From Psychromonas sp. SA13A (GTDB lineage: Bacteria; Pseudomonadota; Gammaproteobacteria; Enterobacterales; Psychromonadaceae), in contig NZ_WTKU01000023.1 in NCBI RefSeq assembly GCF_011378715.1, positions 1 through 56,803 of the forward strand: a stretch of 56,803 nt of DNA, in the 5' to 3' direction. Shown in pieces: positions 9,102 through 17,578 of the stretch. Position numbers and translations under genes: made by a program. Each line of letters opens with the position of its first letter. The first letter of the stretch is position 1. Under the pieces are notes generated by a model, which ran no database searches, had not been told where the DNA came from, and was given only the letters and a program-made list of their open reading frames with translations.

Positions 9102-9130
9102 ATTTTTTTGCATTCTGCTTTTAATGTCAA
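9102..9130 (-). promoter_or_regulatory. probable trp operon promoter
   Basis: A perfect TTGACA (9130-9125) is followed after 17 bases by AAAAAT (9107-9102), four of six matches to the -10 consensus. It lies about 30 bp upstream of the trpL start and inside the short gap to the divergent rnm gene. I could not find a convincing copy of the enteric TrpR operator overlapping it. Confidence 0.55.
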
Positions 9131-9148
9131 GGTGTTTTTAGGATATTC

Positions 9149-9997
9149 ATGTTAATTGATCTTCACTCTCATACGAAAGCCTCAGATGGACAGCTCACGC
9201 CTAGTGAATTAGTGCAACGTGCTGAAAACAGGCAAGTTCACTTTTTAGCCATTACTGATCACGATACAGTAGATGGATTGGTTGAAGCAAGCCAATACAT
9301 TAAAGATAATAATTTAAAGTTGCAATTGATTAATGGTATTGAAGTGACAACTAATTGGTTGAATCATGAAATACACGTCGTAGGTGTCAATATTGACCCT
9401 GAACATCCTGAATTAATTAAGTTAATTGAAATACAAAAAGAAAAGCGTGAACAGCGTGCCATGGAAATGGGTCGTCGTTTAGCGAAAGCGAATATAGACA
9501 ATGTATATGAAGGGGCAAAAGCCTTGGCCGGTGATGGTGCTATCACACGCGCACATTTTGCTCGTTATTTAGTCGAGATAGGCGTGGCGCCTACTTTCCC
9601 TAAAGTTTTCGATAAATATTTGAGCCGCGGAAATACCGGTTATGTACCCCATGATTGGGTGGATTTAGCGAATGCAATTGAAGTCATTCAATCAGCAGGG
9701 GGACAAGCAATACTTGCCCATCCTGATGCTTATAGCTTATCGAATAAATGGTTAAGAAAACTATTGATTACATTTAAAGCGGCTGGTGGTGATGCAATGG
9801 AAGTGGCTATCGGGCAGCAATCACCACAAATGCGCTTGCAATTAGGGTTGTGGAGCAAAGAATACGATTTATTAGCTTCTCAAGGCAGTGACTTTCACTT
9901 TGTTGGACGTTGGCGTGATTTAGGAAAAAGTTTATTTTTACCTGAAATTTGTCAGCCAGTTTGGCATAATTGGACTGTTTGTCAGAGTACCGAATAA
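9149..9997 (+). CDS. rnm: PHP-domain phosphoesterase / 5'-3' exoribonuclease Rnm (TrpH, YciV family)
   Basis: 282 residues. The PHP metal-binding motifs are all present: DLHSHTKASDG (4-14), ITDHDTVDG (about 37-45), GIEVT (about 65-69), LAHPD (near 190) and GSDFHF (near 250). Family members are described as nucleoside 3',5'-bisphosphate phosphatases and as a 5'-3' exonuclease that matures small and ribosomal RNAs. It is divergent from trpE, with a shared control region of about 330 bp, and is followed by yciO and rluB, the same order as in enterobacteria. An AGGA ribosome site supports the ATG. Confidence 0.9.
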   Translation: MLIDLHSHTKASDGQLTPSELVQRAENRQVHFLAITDHDTVDGLVEASQYIKDNNLKLQLINGIEVTTNWLNHEIHVVGVNIDPEHPELIKLIEIQKEKREQRAMEMGRRLAKANIDNVYEGAKALAGDGAITRAHFARYLVEIGVAPTFPKVFDKYLSRGNTGYVPHDWVDLANAIEVIQSAGGQAILAHPDAYSLSNKWLRKLLITFKAAGGDAMEVAIGQQSPQMRLQLGLWSKEYDLLASQGSDFHFVGRWRDLGKSLFLPEICQPVWHNWTVCQSTE

Positions 9998-10064
9998 AAG
10001 GCGTTTTTTGTGCCATTTTTAGCGTAATATTAGCAATATTGAGATACAAGAGTAGTAGAGACTT

Positions 10065-10685
10065 ATGAGTCAGTTTTTTTATGTACATCCTGAAAATCCC
10101 CAAAAACGATTGATGAAACAGGCTGCTGAAATAATAGAGCAAGGTGGGGTGGTTATTTATCCTACCGACTCTGGTTATGCATTAGGTTGTGGCATTGATA
10201 ATAAACGCGCTCTAGAGCGTATTTGTCATATTAGAAAAATAGATAAAAAGCATAATTTCACCCTGGTATGTAAAGATTTAGCTGAGATTGCTATTTATGC
10301 GCGTGTTGATAATGCGGCTTATCGTATGCTGAAAAGTAATACACCGGGTCCTTACACGTTTATTTTTAAATCCACCAAGGATTTACCAAAGCGTTTAATG
10401 AATCCTGCTAAGCGTACTATTGGTATTCGCATTCCAGATAATGCCATTGCGTTAGCGTTATTGGAGGAATTAAGTACTCCATTGATGACCACCAGTCTGA
10501 TTTTACCCGGTAAAACCAGTACTGAGTTTGATCCCGAAGATATTCGCGATCATTTAGAGCAACAGGTCGATCTGATTATTAATGGCGGTTACTTAGGTGA
10601 ATCACCCACTACTGTGATTGATTTGTCCGACGATGAAGTTACTATTGTCAGAGAAGGTGCTGGAGATTTAACACCGTTTATTTAA
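10065..10685 (+). CDS. yciO: YciO, Sua5/YrdC/TsaC-family protein
   Basis: 206 residues, one YrdC-like domain without the extra C-terminal Sua5 domain. GGVVIYPTDSGYALGC (27-42) and KRTIGIRIPDN (near 115-125) are the conserved nucleotide and carbonate binding segments. The family relative TsaC makes threonylcarbamoyl-adenylate for tRNA t6A. YciO is a paralogue whose own activity is much weaker or different, so tRNA modification should not be assumed. Its place between rnm and rluB identifies it as YciO rather than TsaC. The ribosome site is weak (AGAG). Confidence 0.88.
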   Translation: MSQFFYVHPENPQKRLMKQAAEIIEQGGVVIYPTDSGYALGCGIDNKRALERICHIRKIDKKHNFTLVCKDLAEIAIYARVDNAAYRMLKSNTPGPYTFIFKSTKDLPKRLMNPAKRTIGIRIPDNAIALALLEELSTPLMTTSLILPGKTSTEFDPEDIRDHLEQQVDLIINGGYLGESPTTVIDLSDDEVTIVREGAGDLTPFI

Positions 10686-10789
10686 AGCTGTGTATCTCGG
10701 CCTGTTTGTTCAATAAAAAGCAAGTTGTGAGTGCGTTAATATGGATAATGAATATTAATGTTTTTACAATGAAAATGTAAAGAAAACCC

Positions 10790-10816
10790 GCTGGCAGTGT
10801 GTTGCTGTTGGCTTTT
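10790..10816 (+). terminator. weak terminator-like hairpin after yciO
   Basis: GCTGGCAG (10790-10797) can pair with CTGTTGGC (10805-10812) over eight bases, three of them G-U wobbles, followed by TTTT. It would separate yciO from rluB. The structure is marginal. Confidence 0.3.
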
Positions 10817-10913
10817 AATGAAGATATTAATGGTTAGTGATTGAAGCTCAATAGAAGTGCAAATAGCTAACATTATTTATTGGCATAATGTGAATTACCC
10901 AAAGGAAAAGAAT

Positions 10914-11786
10914 ATGAGTGAAAAATTACAGAAAGTATTAGCCCGTGCAGGATTAGGCTCTCGCCGTAAAATGGAAGCAGTTATCTCTGAAGGACGTGTA
11001 AGTCTTGATGGTAAAATTGTTGAATTAGGCGAACGTGTGACACAGGAACAAGTAATCCGTGTTGATGGGCATGTTGTTAAATACCAAGCTGCTGAAAGTG
11101 TTGTTTGTCGAATTCTAGTTTATAACAAACCCGAAGGTGAAGTTTGTACGCGTAGTGATGAAGAAGGCCGTAAAACTGTTTTTGACCGTCTACCACAGAT
11201 GAAAGGCGCTCGTTGGATTTCGATCGGACGTTTGGATATTAACACGTCAGGTTTATTACTGTTTACCACTGATGGTGAATTTGCTAACAAAATGATGCAT
11301 CCGAGCCAACAAATTGAACGTGAATATGCAGTACGCGTATTTGGTGATGTAACGGAAGCAATTTTAAACCGCTTACGTACCGGTGTTCAACTTGAAGATG
11401 GTGAAGCAAAATTCTTAGATATTAAAGAACATGGCGGTGAAGGCATTAACCGTTGGTTCCACGTTGTATTAACCGAAGGCCGTACGCGCGAAGTTCGTCG
11501 TTTATGGGAAAGCCAAGGTTTGCAAGTTAGCCGTTTGATGCGTGTTCGTTACGGTAATATTATGCTAAACAATCAATTACCGCAGGGTGGTTGGCAGGAG
11601 CTTTCACTGAAAGAAGTGAACTACTTACGTAAGTTAGTGAGTATGCCACGCGAAACAGAAACTAAAGTTCGCATTGATACCAATAAAGTCTCTAATCCAC
11701 AAGCAAGAATTCGTCGTGCCGTGAAGAAACATAATCAGCATCGTAAAGCCGGTGAACGTCGTCGAGTGACACGTACAAGAAGCTAA
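10914..11786 (+). CDS. rluB: 23S rRNA pseudouridine(2605) synthase RluB
   Basis: 290 residues from the ATG at 10914, chosen because AAAGGA lies just upstream. An in-frame extension to 10857 has no ribosome site and no similarity to the family. Residues about 1-60 form an S4 RNA-binding domain ([17 protein letters not shown]), followed by an RsuA-type catalytic domain with [17 protein letters not shown] holding the nucleophilic Asp and the late [10 protein letters not shown] motif. A strongly basic C-terminal tail (about 255-290) is typical of RluB. It modifies helix 93 of the large subunit rRNA. Synteny with rnm-yciO supports RluB over RluE or RluF. Confidence 0.93.
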   Translation: MSEKLQKVLARAGLGSRRKMEAVISEGRVSLDGKIVELGERVTQEQVIRVDGHVVKYQAAESVVCRILVYNKPEGEVCTRSDEEGRKTVFDRLPQMKGARWISIGRLDINTSGLLLFTTDGEFANKMMHPSQQIEREYAVRVFGDVTEAILNRLRTGVQLEDGEAKFLDIKEHGGEGINRWFHVVLTEGRTREVRRLWESQGLQVSRLMRVRYGNIMLNNQLPQGGWQELSLKEVNYLRKLVSMPRETETKVRIDTNKVSNPQARIRRAVKKHNQHRKAGERRRVTRTRS

Positions 11787-11884
11787 TTCATTAATATATA
11801 ACGCTATTATGGTACGTGTTTTATCTATAAAATGATGATAAAGTAGACTTAGGTCAAGTAAATGTATTCATTAAGTGAGGGATT

Positions 11885-12712
11885 ATGATTAAAAAATGTT
11901 TATTTCCAGCAGCTGGTTATGGCACACGCTTTTTACCTGCTACTAAATCAATGCCAAAAGAGATGATGCCACTGGTTAATAAACCTTTAATCGAATTTGG
12001 TGTCGATGAAGCAATTGAAGCGGGCATGACCGGCATGGGGATTGTGGTTGGCCGTGGTAAGCACTCTATCTCAGACCATTTTGATCATAATTATGAATTA
12101 GAGAAAGAAATTAGTGGTACACCAAAAGAAGAAAAGTTAAAAGATATTCGTAAAATTATGGATACAGCTACTTTTTCTTTTATTCGTCAGCGTCAAATGA
12201 AAGGCTTAGGTCATGCAATTTTAGTAGGGCAAGAGCTAATCGGTGATCAACCGTTTGCGGTCGTATTAGCTGATGACTTATGCATCAACCAAGGTGGTGA
12301 TGGTGTATTAAAGCAAATGGCTGCTTTATATGAGCAGTTCCGTTGTTCTATTGTTGCCGTTGAAGAAGTACCTGAAGATCAAATTCATAAATATGGTGTG
12401 ATCAAAGGTTCGGTGATCAGAGATGATATTTATCGTGTTGATGACATGGTTGAAAAACCAGCGCCAGGAACAGCCCCAAGTAACCTTGCGATTATCGGAC
12501 GTTATATTTTAACGCCAGATATCTTTGAAATATTAAAAAATACTAAACCTGGTAAAGGCGGTGAAATTCAAATCACTGACGCTTTATTAGCACAAGCTAA
12601 ATCTGGTTGTGTATTAGCTTATAAATTCAAAGGTAAACGTTTTGACTGTGGTAGTGTACCGGGCTATATAGAAGCAACAAACTTCGTTTATGAAAATTTA
12701 TACAAAGAGTAA
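11885..12712 (+). CDS. galU: UTP-glucose-1-phosphate uridylyltransferase
   Basis: 275 residues of the bacterial GalU family. The N-terminal nucleotide-binding signature FPAAGYGTRFLPATKSMPKE spans residues 7-26, ADDLC (near 129) holds the metal-binding Asp, and the late KGKRFDCG lies near 250. It makes UDP-glucose for surface polysaccharide, galactose metabolism and osmoprotection. Start supported by GAGG seven bases upstream. It has its own terminator. Confidence 0.95.
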   Translation: MIKKCLFPAAGYGTRFLPATKSMPKEMMPLVNKPLIEFGVDEAIEAGMTGMGIVVGRGKHSISDHFDHNYELEKEISGTPKEEKLKDIRKIMDTATFSFIRQRQMKGLGHAILVGQELIGDQPFAVVLADDLCINQGGDGVLKQMAALYEQFRCSIVAVEEVPEDQIHKYGVIKGSVIRDDIYRVDDMVEKPAPGTAPSNLAIIGRYILTPDIFEILKNTKPGKGGEIQITDALLAQAKSGCVLAYKFKGKRFDCGSVPGYIEATNFVYENLYKE

Positions 12713-12739
12713 ACGTTAACTTCTTAAGTTATTATTTAT

Positions 12740-12773
12740 AATGCCGTTCATTAACCTGAACGGCATTTTTTTT
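12740..12773 (+). terminator. rho-independent terminator of galU
   Basis: AATGCCGTTCA (12740-12750) pairs perfectly with TGAACGGCATT (12757-12767) across a six-base loop, followed by eight T residues. Confidence 0.93.
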
Positions 12774-12800
12774 GCTTTTTTTAAATAAAAATTAAAAGTA

Positions 12801-12945
12801 ATTAACCACGAAGACACGAAGGGCGTAGAAGGTTAGGTAAAAAACTAATGGAAAAGATAAAAATTAATTTTAGCCAACAAGTTTATAAGTCCTCGTTTTT
12901 TAATTTTTCTTCGTTTTCTCTGTCCAGTGCAGCGGCTTCGTGGGT
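12801..12945 (+). repeat. diverged copy of the CCACGAAG long palindromic repeat
   Basis: It starts ATTAACCACGAAGACACGAAG and ends CAGCGGCTTCGTGGGTGC, the same termini as the tandem units at 55629-56803. The interior (AAACTAATGGAAAAGATAAA, CCAACAAGTTTATAA) differs from the units at the window end but is shared with the next copy at 13003. Confidence 0.85.
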
Positions 12946-12956
12946 GCTTTATGTTT

Positions 12957-12990
12957 TTAAAACTTAAAACTTAAAACTTAAAACTTAAAC
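12957..12990 (+). repeat. heptamer microsatellite TTAAAAC, about 4.7 copies
   Basis: TTAAAAC is repeated four times perfectly, then TTAAACC, directly between two long-repeat copies. Such a tract may expand or contract by slippage. It is noncoding here. Confidence 0.9.
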
Positions 12991-13002
12991 CAAAAGCGAA
13001 AA

Positions 13003-13133
13003 GCAATTAACCACTAAGGCACGAAAGGTGGAGAAGGTTAAGTCAAAAAACTAATGGAAAAGATAAAAAATTAATTTTACCCAACAAGTTTATAATTCCT
13101 CGTTTTTTAATCTTTTCTTCGAGTTCTTGTAAG
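13003..13133 (+). repeat. 3'-truncated copy of the CCACGAAG long repeat
   Basis: It begins GCAATTAACCACTAAGGCACG and continues parallel to the copy at 12801 (AAACTAATGGAAAAGATAAA, CCAACAAGTTTATAA, TTTTCTTCG), but the terminal CTTCGTGGTTAATTGC arm is missing. Together with the previous copy it fills the gap between galU and murQ, which holds no other gene. Confidence 0.82.
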
Positions 13134-13182
13134 GTGCTTATTATACTCAACGTTTACTTTGTTAAGTATTATGAGTATTTTA

Positions 13183-14076
13183 CTAAATACATTGACGTAT
13201 AAAGCCTTTGTTTCGTTGCAGACTTGCTGTCGCTTGCTCTACATTAGTATTAGTTAATATCATGACGATCGCTGTTTTGCAGTGATGTCCAGACTCGGTG
13301 AGCGCCACTTCGGCTGTCTCTCTGCTGCAGTCTGTCGCTTCCATTATTATCTTTTTTTGACGCTCAATTAGTTTGGCATTGGTCGCTTGTACATCCACCA
13401 TTAAATTGCCAAATACTTTACCACTTTTAATCATGGCACCTGTAGTGAGCATATTGAGTACCATTTTTTGTGCTGTGCCAGCCTTCATTCTTGAGGAGCC
13501 AGTGACTACCTCTGGTCCAACAATGACATCTAAAGCGATATCGGCAATTTCAGCCATTTTACTGCCTTCGTTACAACATAAACTGATCACCTTACAACCT
13601 TGTTGTTTAGCATGCTGCATAGCGCCTATCACATAGGGAGTCCGTCCGCTGGCAGCAATACCAACAACAACATCGTTTTCTTTTAAGTCGATGGCTTGTA
13701 AATCTTGTTGCCCAGCGTGAAGATTATCTTCTGCATTTTCAACCGCTTTTAAAATAGCTGGTTTGCCACCGGCGATTAAACCTATTACTTGTTCAGCGGG
13801 GCTACCAAAAGTTGGTGGGCATTCACTTGCATCTAAAATACCTAAACGGCCAGAAGTGCCTGCTCCGCAATAAAGTAAACGGCCTCCTGCAGCAAAGGCT
13901 GATTGAATTGTATCTACTGCTTGTGCAATAGCAGGTAAAATCTTGGCCACTGCAAGTGCAACTTTTTGATCTTCATTATTAATAATGGTGAGCATCTCTA
14001 AGCTTGATAAAGTATCAATATTGGCACTGGCTTGATTACGACTTTCGGTAGTAAAGTGTTTTAAAGATAAACTCAT
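13183..14076 (-). CDS. murQ: N-acetylmuramic acid 6-phosphate etherase
   Basis: 297 residues from the ATG at 14076, which matches where the family begins ([13 protein letters not shown]). A GTG at 14106 would add ten residues and neither start has a good ribosome site. It is a SIS-fold enzyme: [21 protein letters not shown] (about 65-85) carries the sugar-phosphate loop and the catalytic Glu, [12 protein letters not shown] lies near 130 and [12 protein letters not shown] near 190. MurQ cleaves the lactyl ether of MurNAc 6-phosphate to GlcNAc 6-phosphate and D-lactate in cell-wall recycling. No murP or amgK lies next to it. Confidence 0.95.
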   Translation of the reverse strand: MSLSLKHFTTESRNQASANIDTLSSLEMLTIINNEDQKVALAVAKILPAIAQAVDTIQSAFAAGGRLLYCGAGTSGRLGILDASECPPTFGSPAEQVIGLIAGGKPAILKAVENAEDNLHAGQQDLQAIDLKENDVVVGIAASGRTPYVIGAMQHAKQQGCKVISLCCNEGSKMAEIADIALDVIVGPEVVTGSSRMKAGTAQKMVLNMLTTGAMIKSGKVFGNLMVDVQATNAKLIERQKKIIMEATDCSRETAEVALTESGHHCKTAIVMILTNTNVEQATASLQRNKGFIRQCI

Positions 14077-14162
14077 AATAAGGATTTCACTATAATTGCT
14101 TGTCACATTAGGGGCGTAAGTTGTTATAATAACAGCTCACTGAAATGAGTTGAATTGATATC

Positions 14163-14639
14163 ATGACCAAGCCTTCGAAAACACCTTTAACGCATCATAA
14201 AACAAACGCAGGTCAAGCTGAGCAAAAAGATAGCTCTGTAAAGAATGTGTCTAATAAAAAAAACAAAAATGTTGAGTTATTATTTAACCTATTAGCTTTG
14301 CTGTTAGGTTGCTTTATTATTTTACTTTTTCTAAGTTTAGCAAAAGCTATTACTACTTACTTTCAAATTACTTTTCCGGCTTCTATTCTTGGTATGTTGC
14401 TGTTATTTTTAGCATTATCTTTAGGCTTAGTTAAATTAAGTTGGATAGAGTTTACTGGTAACCTAGTGCTTAAATATTTAGCTTTATTATTTATTCCGAT
14501 CGGTGTCGGATTAGTCAACTATTTTGAATTAATTGCAACACATTGGTTAGTTATTGTTTTCTCATTGTTTTTCACAACGTTACTTACTTTATTTATGGTC
14601 GGGCATTGTTATCAATGGTTAGTCAAGGAGGGGGAATAA
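14163..14639 (+). CDS. CidA/LrgA family membrane protein
   Basis: 158 residues. After an unusual hydrophilic, Lys/Asn-rich N-terminal extension of about 40 residues come four hydrophobic segments (roughly 41-62, 70-92, 102-122 and 126-148), with the LrgA signature FPASILGMLLLFLAL near 71-85. The family was first described as holin/antiholin-like regulators of murein hydrolases. LrgAB-type pairs also act as transporters of pyruvate or related carboxylates. The stop overlaps the next start by one base, so the two subunits are coupled. The short gap to murQ suggests divergent promoters. Confidence 0.88.
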   Translation: MTKPSKTPLTHHKTNAGQAEQKDSSVKNVSNKKNKNVELLFNLLALLLGCFIILLFLSLAKAITTYFQITFPASILGMLLLFLALSLGLVKLSWIEFTGNLVLKYLALLFIPIGVGLVNYFELIATHWLVIVFSLFFTTLLTLFMVGHCYQWLVKEGE

Positions 14640-15319
14640 TGTTTATTTATGTTGCAGCTCCACTGACACTATTATTTTTCTTCGCTTTTAAAAAGTTGTA
14701 TCAAGTAAAGCCGACTGCGTTATTAAACCCTGTGCTTGTCACCATATTTTCTCTGATTGCTACGTTATTAATATTTGATATTCCTTTTTCTGAATATAAG
14801 CAGGGGACCTCTATTATCACAGCATTATTAGAGCCTGCTATTGTTGCGCTTGCAGTGCCATTATATTTGCAGCTTAAATTGATCAAAGCTCGCCTTAAGT
14901 TTATTTTGATCAGTTGTTTATTGGCTGTTTTTGTTGCGTTTTTCTGTGCATTTTACATTATGCCGCTATTGGGTGCTGATTTAGTTACCGCTGCTTCTTT
15001 TGCCGGACAATCGGTTACCACGCCTATTGCTATGGAAATTAGTGAGCATCTTAACGGTATTGTTTCTTTGACTGCTGCGATGGTGATCTTTGCAGGTATT
15101 ATTGGAGCTAGTATAGGTCTGCCATTCTTAAAGCTGTGTAAAATTAAGCATCCACAGGCGGTTGGCGTTGCAATCGGTTGTGCATCGCACGCGATTGGTA
15201 CTTCTAAAGCCTTAGAGGAGGGGGAAGAAGTAGGTGCATTTTCTTCCATTGCATTGATTGTTTGTGCGATCCTTTCAGCCTTGATAATGCCGGTTTTATA
15301 TCATTGGTTGATTGAATAA
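14639..15319 (+). CDS. LrgB family membrane protein
   Basis: 226 residues from the ATG at 14639, preceded by a very strong AAGGAGGGGG and overlapping the previous stop (TAATG). The longer frame back to 14543 lies inside the upstream gene and is rejected. About six or seven membrane segments are visible, with family motifs PAIVALAVPLY near 55-65, SVTTPIAMEIS near 120-130 and GVAIGCASHAIGTSKA near 177-192. It is the partner of the LrgA-like protein, forming a membrane carrier or autolysis-control system. D-lactate released by the adjacent MurQ is a tempting but unproven substrate. Confidence 0.88.
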   Translation: MFIYVAAPLTLLFFFAFKKLYQVKPTALLNPVLVTIFSLIATLLIFDIPFSEYKQGTSIITALLEPAIVALAVPLYLQLKLIKARLKFILISCLLAVFVAFFCAFYIMPLLGADLVTAASFAGQSVTTPIAMEISEHLNGIVSLTAAMVIFAGIIGASIGLPFLKLCKIKHPQAVGVAIGCASHAIGTSKALEEGEEVGAFSSIALIVCAILSALIMPVLYHWLIE

Positions 15320-15845
15320 TTTTACTACACCAACGATGCCAATTTCAGCAACTTCGTTAAGTATGTACTCAAATATTGGGTAGAAAATATCAATCAACTT
15401 AAGCCTGAAATTGCCTCAAAAACTGTTATCTTTGTAAAATTTATAACGTAGAAGTGATGCACTCTAAGCCGCAAGATTGCTCTGCTATTTAGTGGGATTG
15501 GTATTAATGAATCTTGTATTCCTTTGCTAATTACGATTTTATCTTATACTGATGTTATATCGCTCCTTGATAAAAGGTGCGATTAGCAGCTAAATTCCAG
15601 CTATTTTGTATTACTCTTAATTATTTCTACTGCCTTTCTTTTCTACAAAACCCATTAAAAATTGACCTAATCGATAAAATGTTACGTTAATAAGTCTATT
15701 TTCTAGAAAATAAACTGCATTATGGTAGCTTATTTGTCTTACTTTTAGGTGTTCAATAAGAATTAGCCACGTATGAGTGGTTTAAATAAGCAATATTTAA
15801 TACCTAATAAGTCCTTTATCTATAAATACTTAGGAGTTGAATGAC
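15320..15845. other. noncoding gap before oppA, no gene seen
   Basis: 526 bp of AT-rich sequence without a credible ORF. CAATTTCAG (15340-15348) recurs inverted as CTGAAATTG (15405-15413), and a small hairpin GCCAC...GTGGT lies near 15765-15780. The gap presumably contains the oppA promoter, but I could not place -35 and -10 boxes with confidence. Confidence 0.5.
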
Positions 15846-17480
15846 ATGGAAAGGCTCAAAAATAAAATTACCCAAGCAGTTTTATTAAGTGTTGGCTTAA
15901 CGTTGGCAAGTACTTCTTTTTCTGCCTTTGCTGCGGATGTGCCTGCGGGTACCCAGTTGGCTAAAGTACAAGAACTAGTACGTGGCAATGGCACCGAAGT
16001 GGCTTCATTAGACCCACATAAAACTGAAGGTGTGCCTGAATCACATGTTATTCGTGATCTGTTAGAAGGTCTGGTTAATCAAGATTCACAGGGAAATACT
16101 ATTCCTGGTGTCGCTTTATCATGGGAAACGACCGATAACAAATTATTTACGTTTCATTTGCGCAAAGATGCTAAATGGTCAAATGGTGACCCTGTGACTG
16201 CTGAAGATTTTGTATATAGCTTTAAACGTGTCGTTGATCCTGTTACCGCTTCACCTTATGCATGGTATTTAGAAATGACCAATATGGTCAATGCCAAAGA
16301 AATTATCGAAGGGACAGCTGATAAAGAAACACTTGGTGTAAAAGCGATTGACCCTTATACCTTGCAAGTGACGTTAACTACAGCGGTACCTTATTTCGTT
16401 AAAATGATGGGCCACACAACGGTTAAACCTGTGCATAAAGCTAGCATTGAAAAGTTTGGGGATAAATGGACTAAACCGGAAAATTTTGTTGGTAATGGGG
16501 CGTTCACTATTGCAAATTGGGTGGTTAATGAACGTATTGAACTCGTACCAAATAACAACTATTGGGATAATGCTCATACGGTGTTAACTAAAGTGACATT
16601 TTTACCGATCGAAAATCAAGTGTCTGAAATGAATCGCTTTCTATCTGGCGAGATTGATATCACCAATGAACTGCCTAATGAACATTATAAACGTCTAGCA
16701 AAAGATCATGCTGAATCAGTGTCGATTCCTGGTAATTTATGTTCTTACTATTATGGTTTTAATAATGCTAAGGCACCTTTTAACGATGTGCGTGTTCGTA
16801 AAGCACTTTCCTATGCGATTGATCGTAATGTGATCACCAAATTTTTACTTGGGCAGGGGCAAAAACCGGCTTATTTCTTAACGCCTGAAATTGTTGCTGG
16901 ATTTCATCCGCAAATGCCTGCCTATGGAAAACTTACTCAAAAGCAACGTGTTCAAGAAGCAAAAGATCTGTTATCAGAAGCGGGATTTAACAAACAAAAC
17001 CCACTTAAATTCACACTGCTATACAACACATCTGAAAACCATAAAAAAATTGCTGCTGCGATTCAATCAATGTGGAAAAAATCATTGGGTGTCGATGTGC
17101 AGTTAGAAAATCAAGAATGGAAAACGTACCTTGATACACGTCGCCAGGGTGATTTCGATGTGACGCGTGCTGGGTGGTGTGGTGATTACAATGAAGCATC
17201 ATCATTTCTTTCTTTAATGCAGAGTAATAACAGCTCAAACGATCCTAAATACAAGAGTGCTGAGTACGATCAAATCATGAACAAAGCACTATTATCTACA
17301 GATGACCAAGAACGTAATGCTTTATATGCAGAAGCGGAAGTTCTTTTAGCCAAAGATATGCCGATTGCGCCTATTTATCAATATGTTAAAGCGCGTTTGG
17401 TTAATCCTCATGTTGGTGGTTTCCCTACTAATAATGCTGAAGATAAGATCTTTTCAAAAGACCTTTATATCAAACAGTAA
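15846..17480 (+). CDS. oppA: periplasmic oligopeptide-binding protein OppA
   Basis: 544 residues from the ATG at 15846, nine bases after GGAG. The in-frame TTG at 15837 touches the ribosome site and is rejected. A signal peptide of about 30 residues ends at SAFA before ADVPAGTQ. The SBP_bac_5 fold follows with LRKDAKWSNGDPVTAEDFVYSFKRV (about 100-125, the family signature) and YYGFNNAKAPFNDVRVRKALSYAIDRN near 305. OppA delivers peptides, including murein tripeptide in some species, to the OppBCDF channel. It is the first gene of the operon. The downstream hairpin fits much higher expression of oppA than of the rest. Confidence 0.95.
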   Translation: MERLKNKITQAVLLSVGLTLASTSFSAFAADVPAGTQLAKVQELVRGNGTEVASLDPHKTEGVPESHVIRDLLEGLVNQDSQGNTIPGVALSWETTDNKLFTFHLRKDAKWSNGDPVTAEDFVYSFKRVVDPVTASPYAWYLEMTNMVNAKEIIEGTADKETLGVKAIDPYTLQVTLTTAVPYFVKMMGHTTVKPVHKASIEKFGDKWTKPENFVGNGAFTIANWVVNERIELVPNNNYWDNAHTVLTKVTFLPIENQVSEMNRFLSGEIDITNELPNEHYKRLAKDHAESVSIPGNLCSYYYGFNNAKAPFNDVRVRKALSYAIDRNVITKFLLGQGQKPAYFLTPEIVAGFHPQMPAYGKLTQKQRVQEAKDLLSEAGFNKQNPLKFTLLYNTSENHKKIAAAIQSMWKKSLGVDVQLENQEWKTYLDTRRQGDFDVTRAGWCGDYNEASSFLSLMQSNNSSNDPKYKSAEYDQIMNKALLSTDDQERNALYAEAEVLLAKDMPIAPIYQYVKARLVNPHVGGFPTNNAEDKIFSKDLYIKQ

Positions 17481-17499
17481 ATTCATTAATTGATAATAC

Positions 17500-17538
17500 A
17501 CATCAGCCGATATAGCACTACAGCATATCGTCTGATGT
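17500..17538 (+). promoter_or_regulatory. oppA-oppB intercistronic hairpin
   Basis: ACATCAGCCGATAT (17500-17513) pairs with ATATCGTCTGATGT (17525-17538) with one internal mismatch and an 11-base loop. No long T-tract follows. Such structures protect the upstream mRNA or partly attenuate read-through, consistent with excess binding protein over permease. Confidence 0.7.
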
Positions 17539-17578
17539 ATTTATTAATTGTCATTTAATACACAGAAAGAGTGCGTTT

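Noticed and set aside
9069..9130. TrpR operator in the trp promoter
   Set aside because: No dyad close to the enteric operator could be aligned.
14543..14638. Extended LrgB start inside the LrgA-like gene
   Set aside because: The ATG at 14639 has a very strong ribosome site and overlaps the stop in the usual coupled way.
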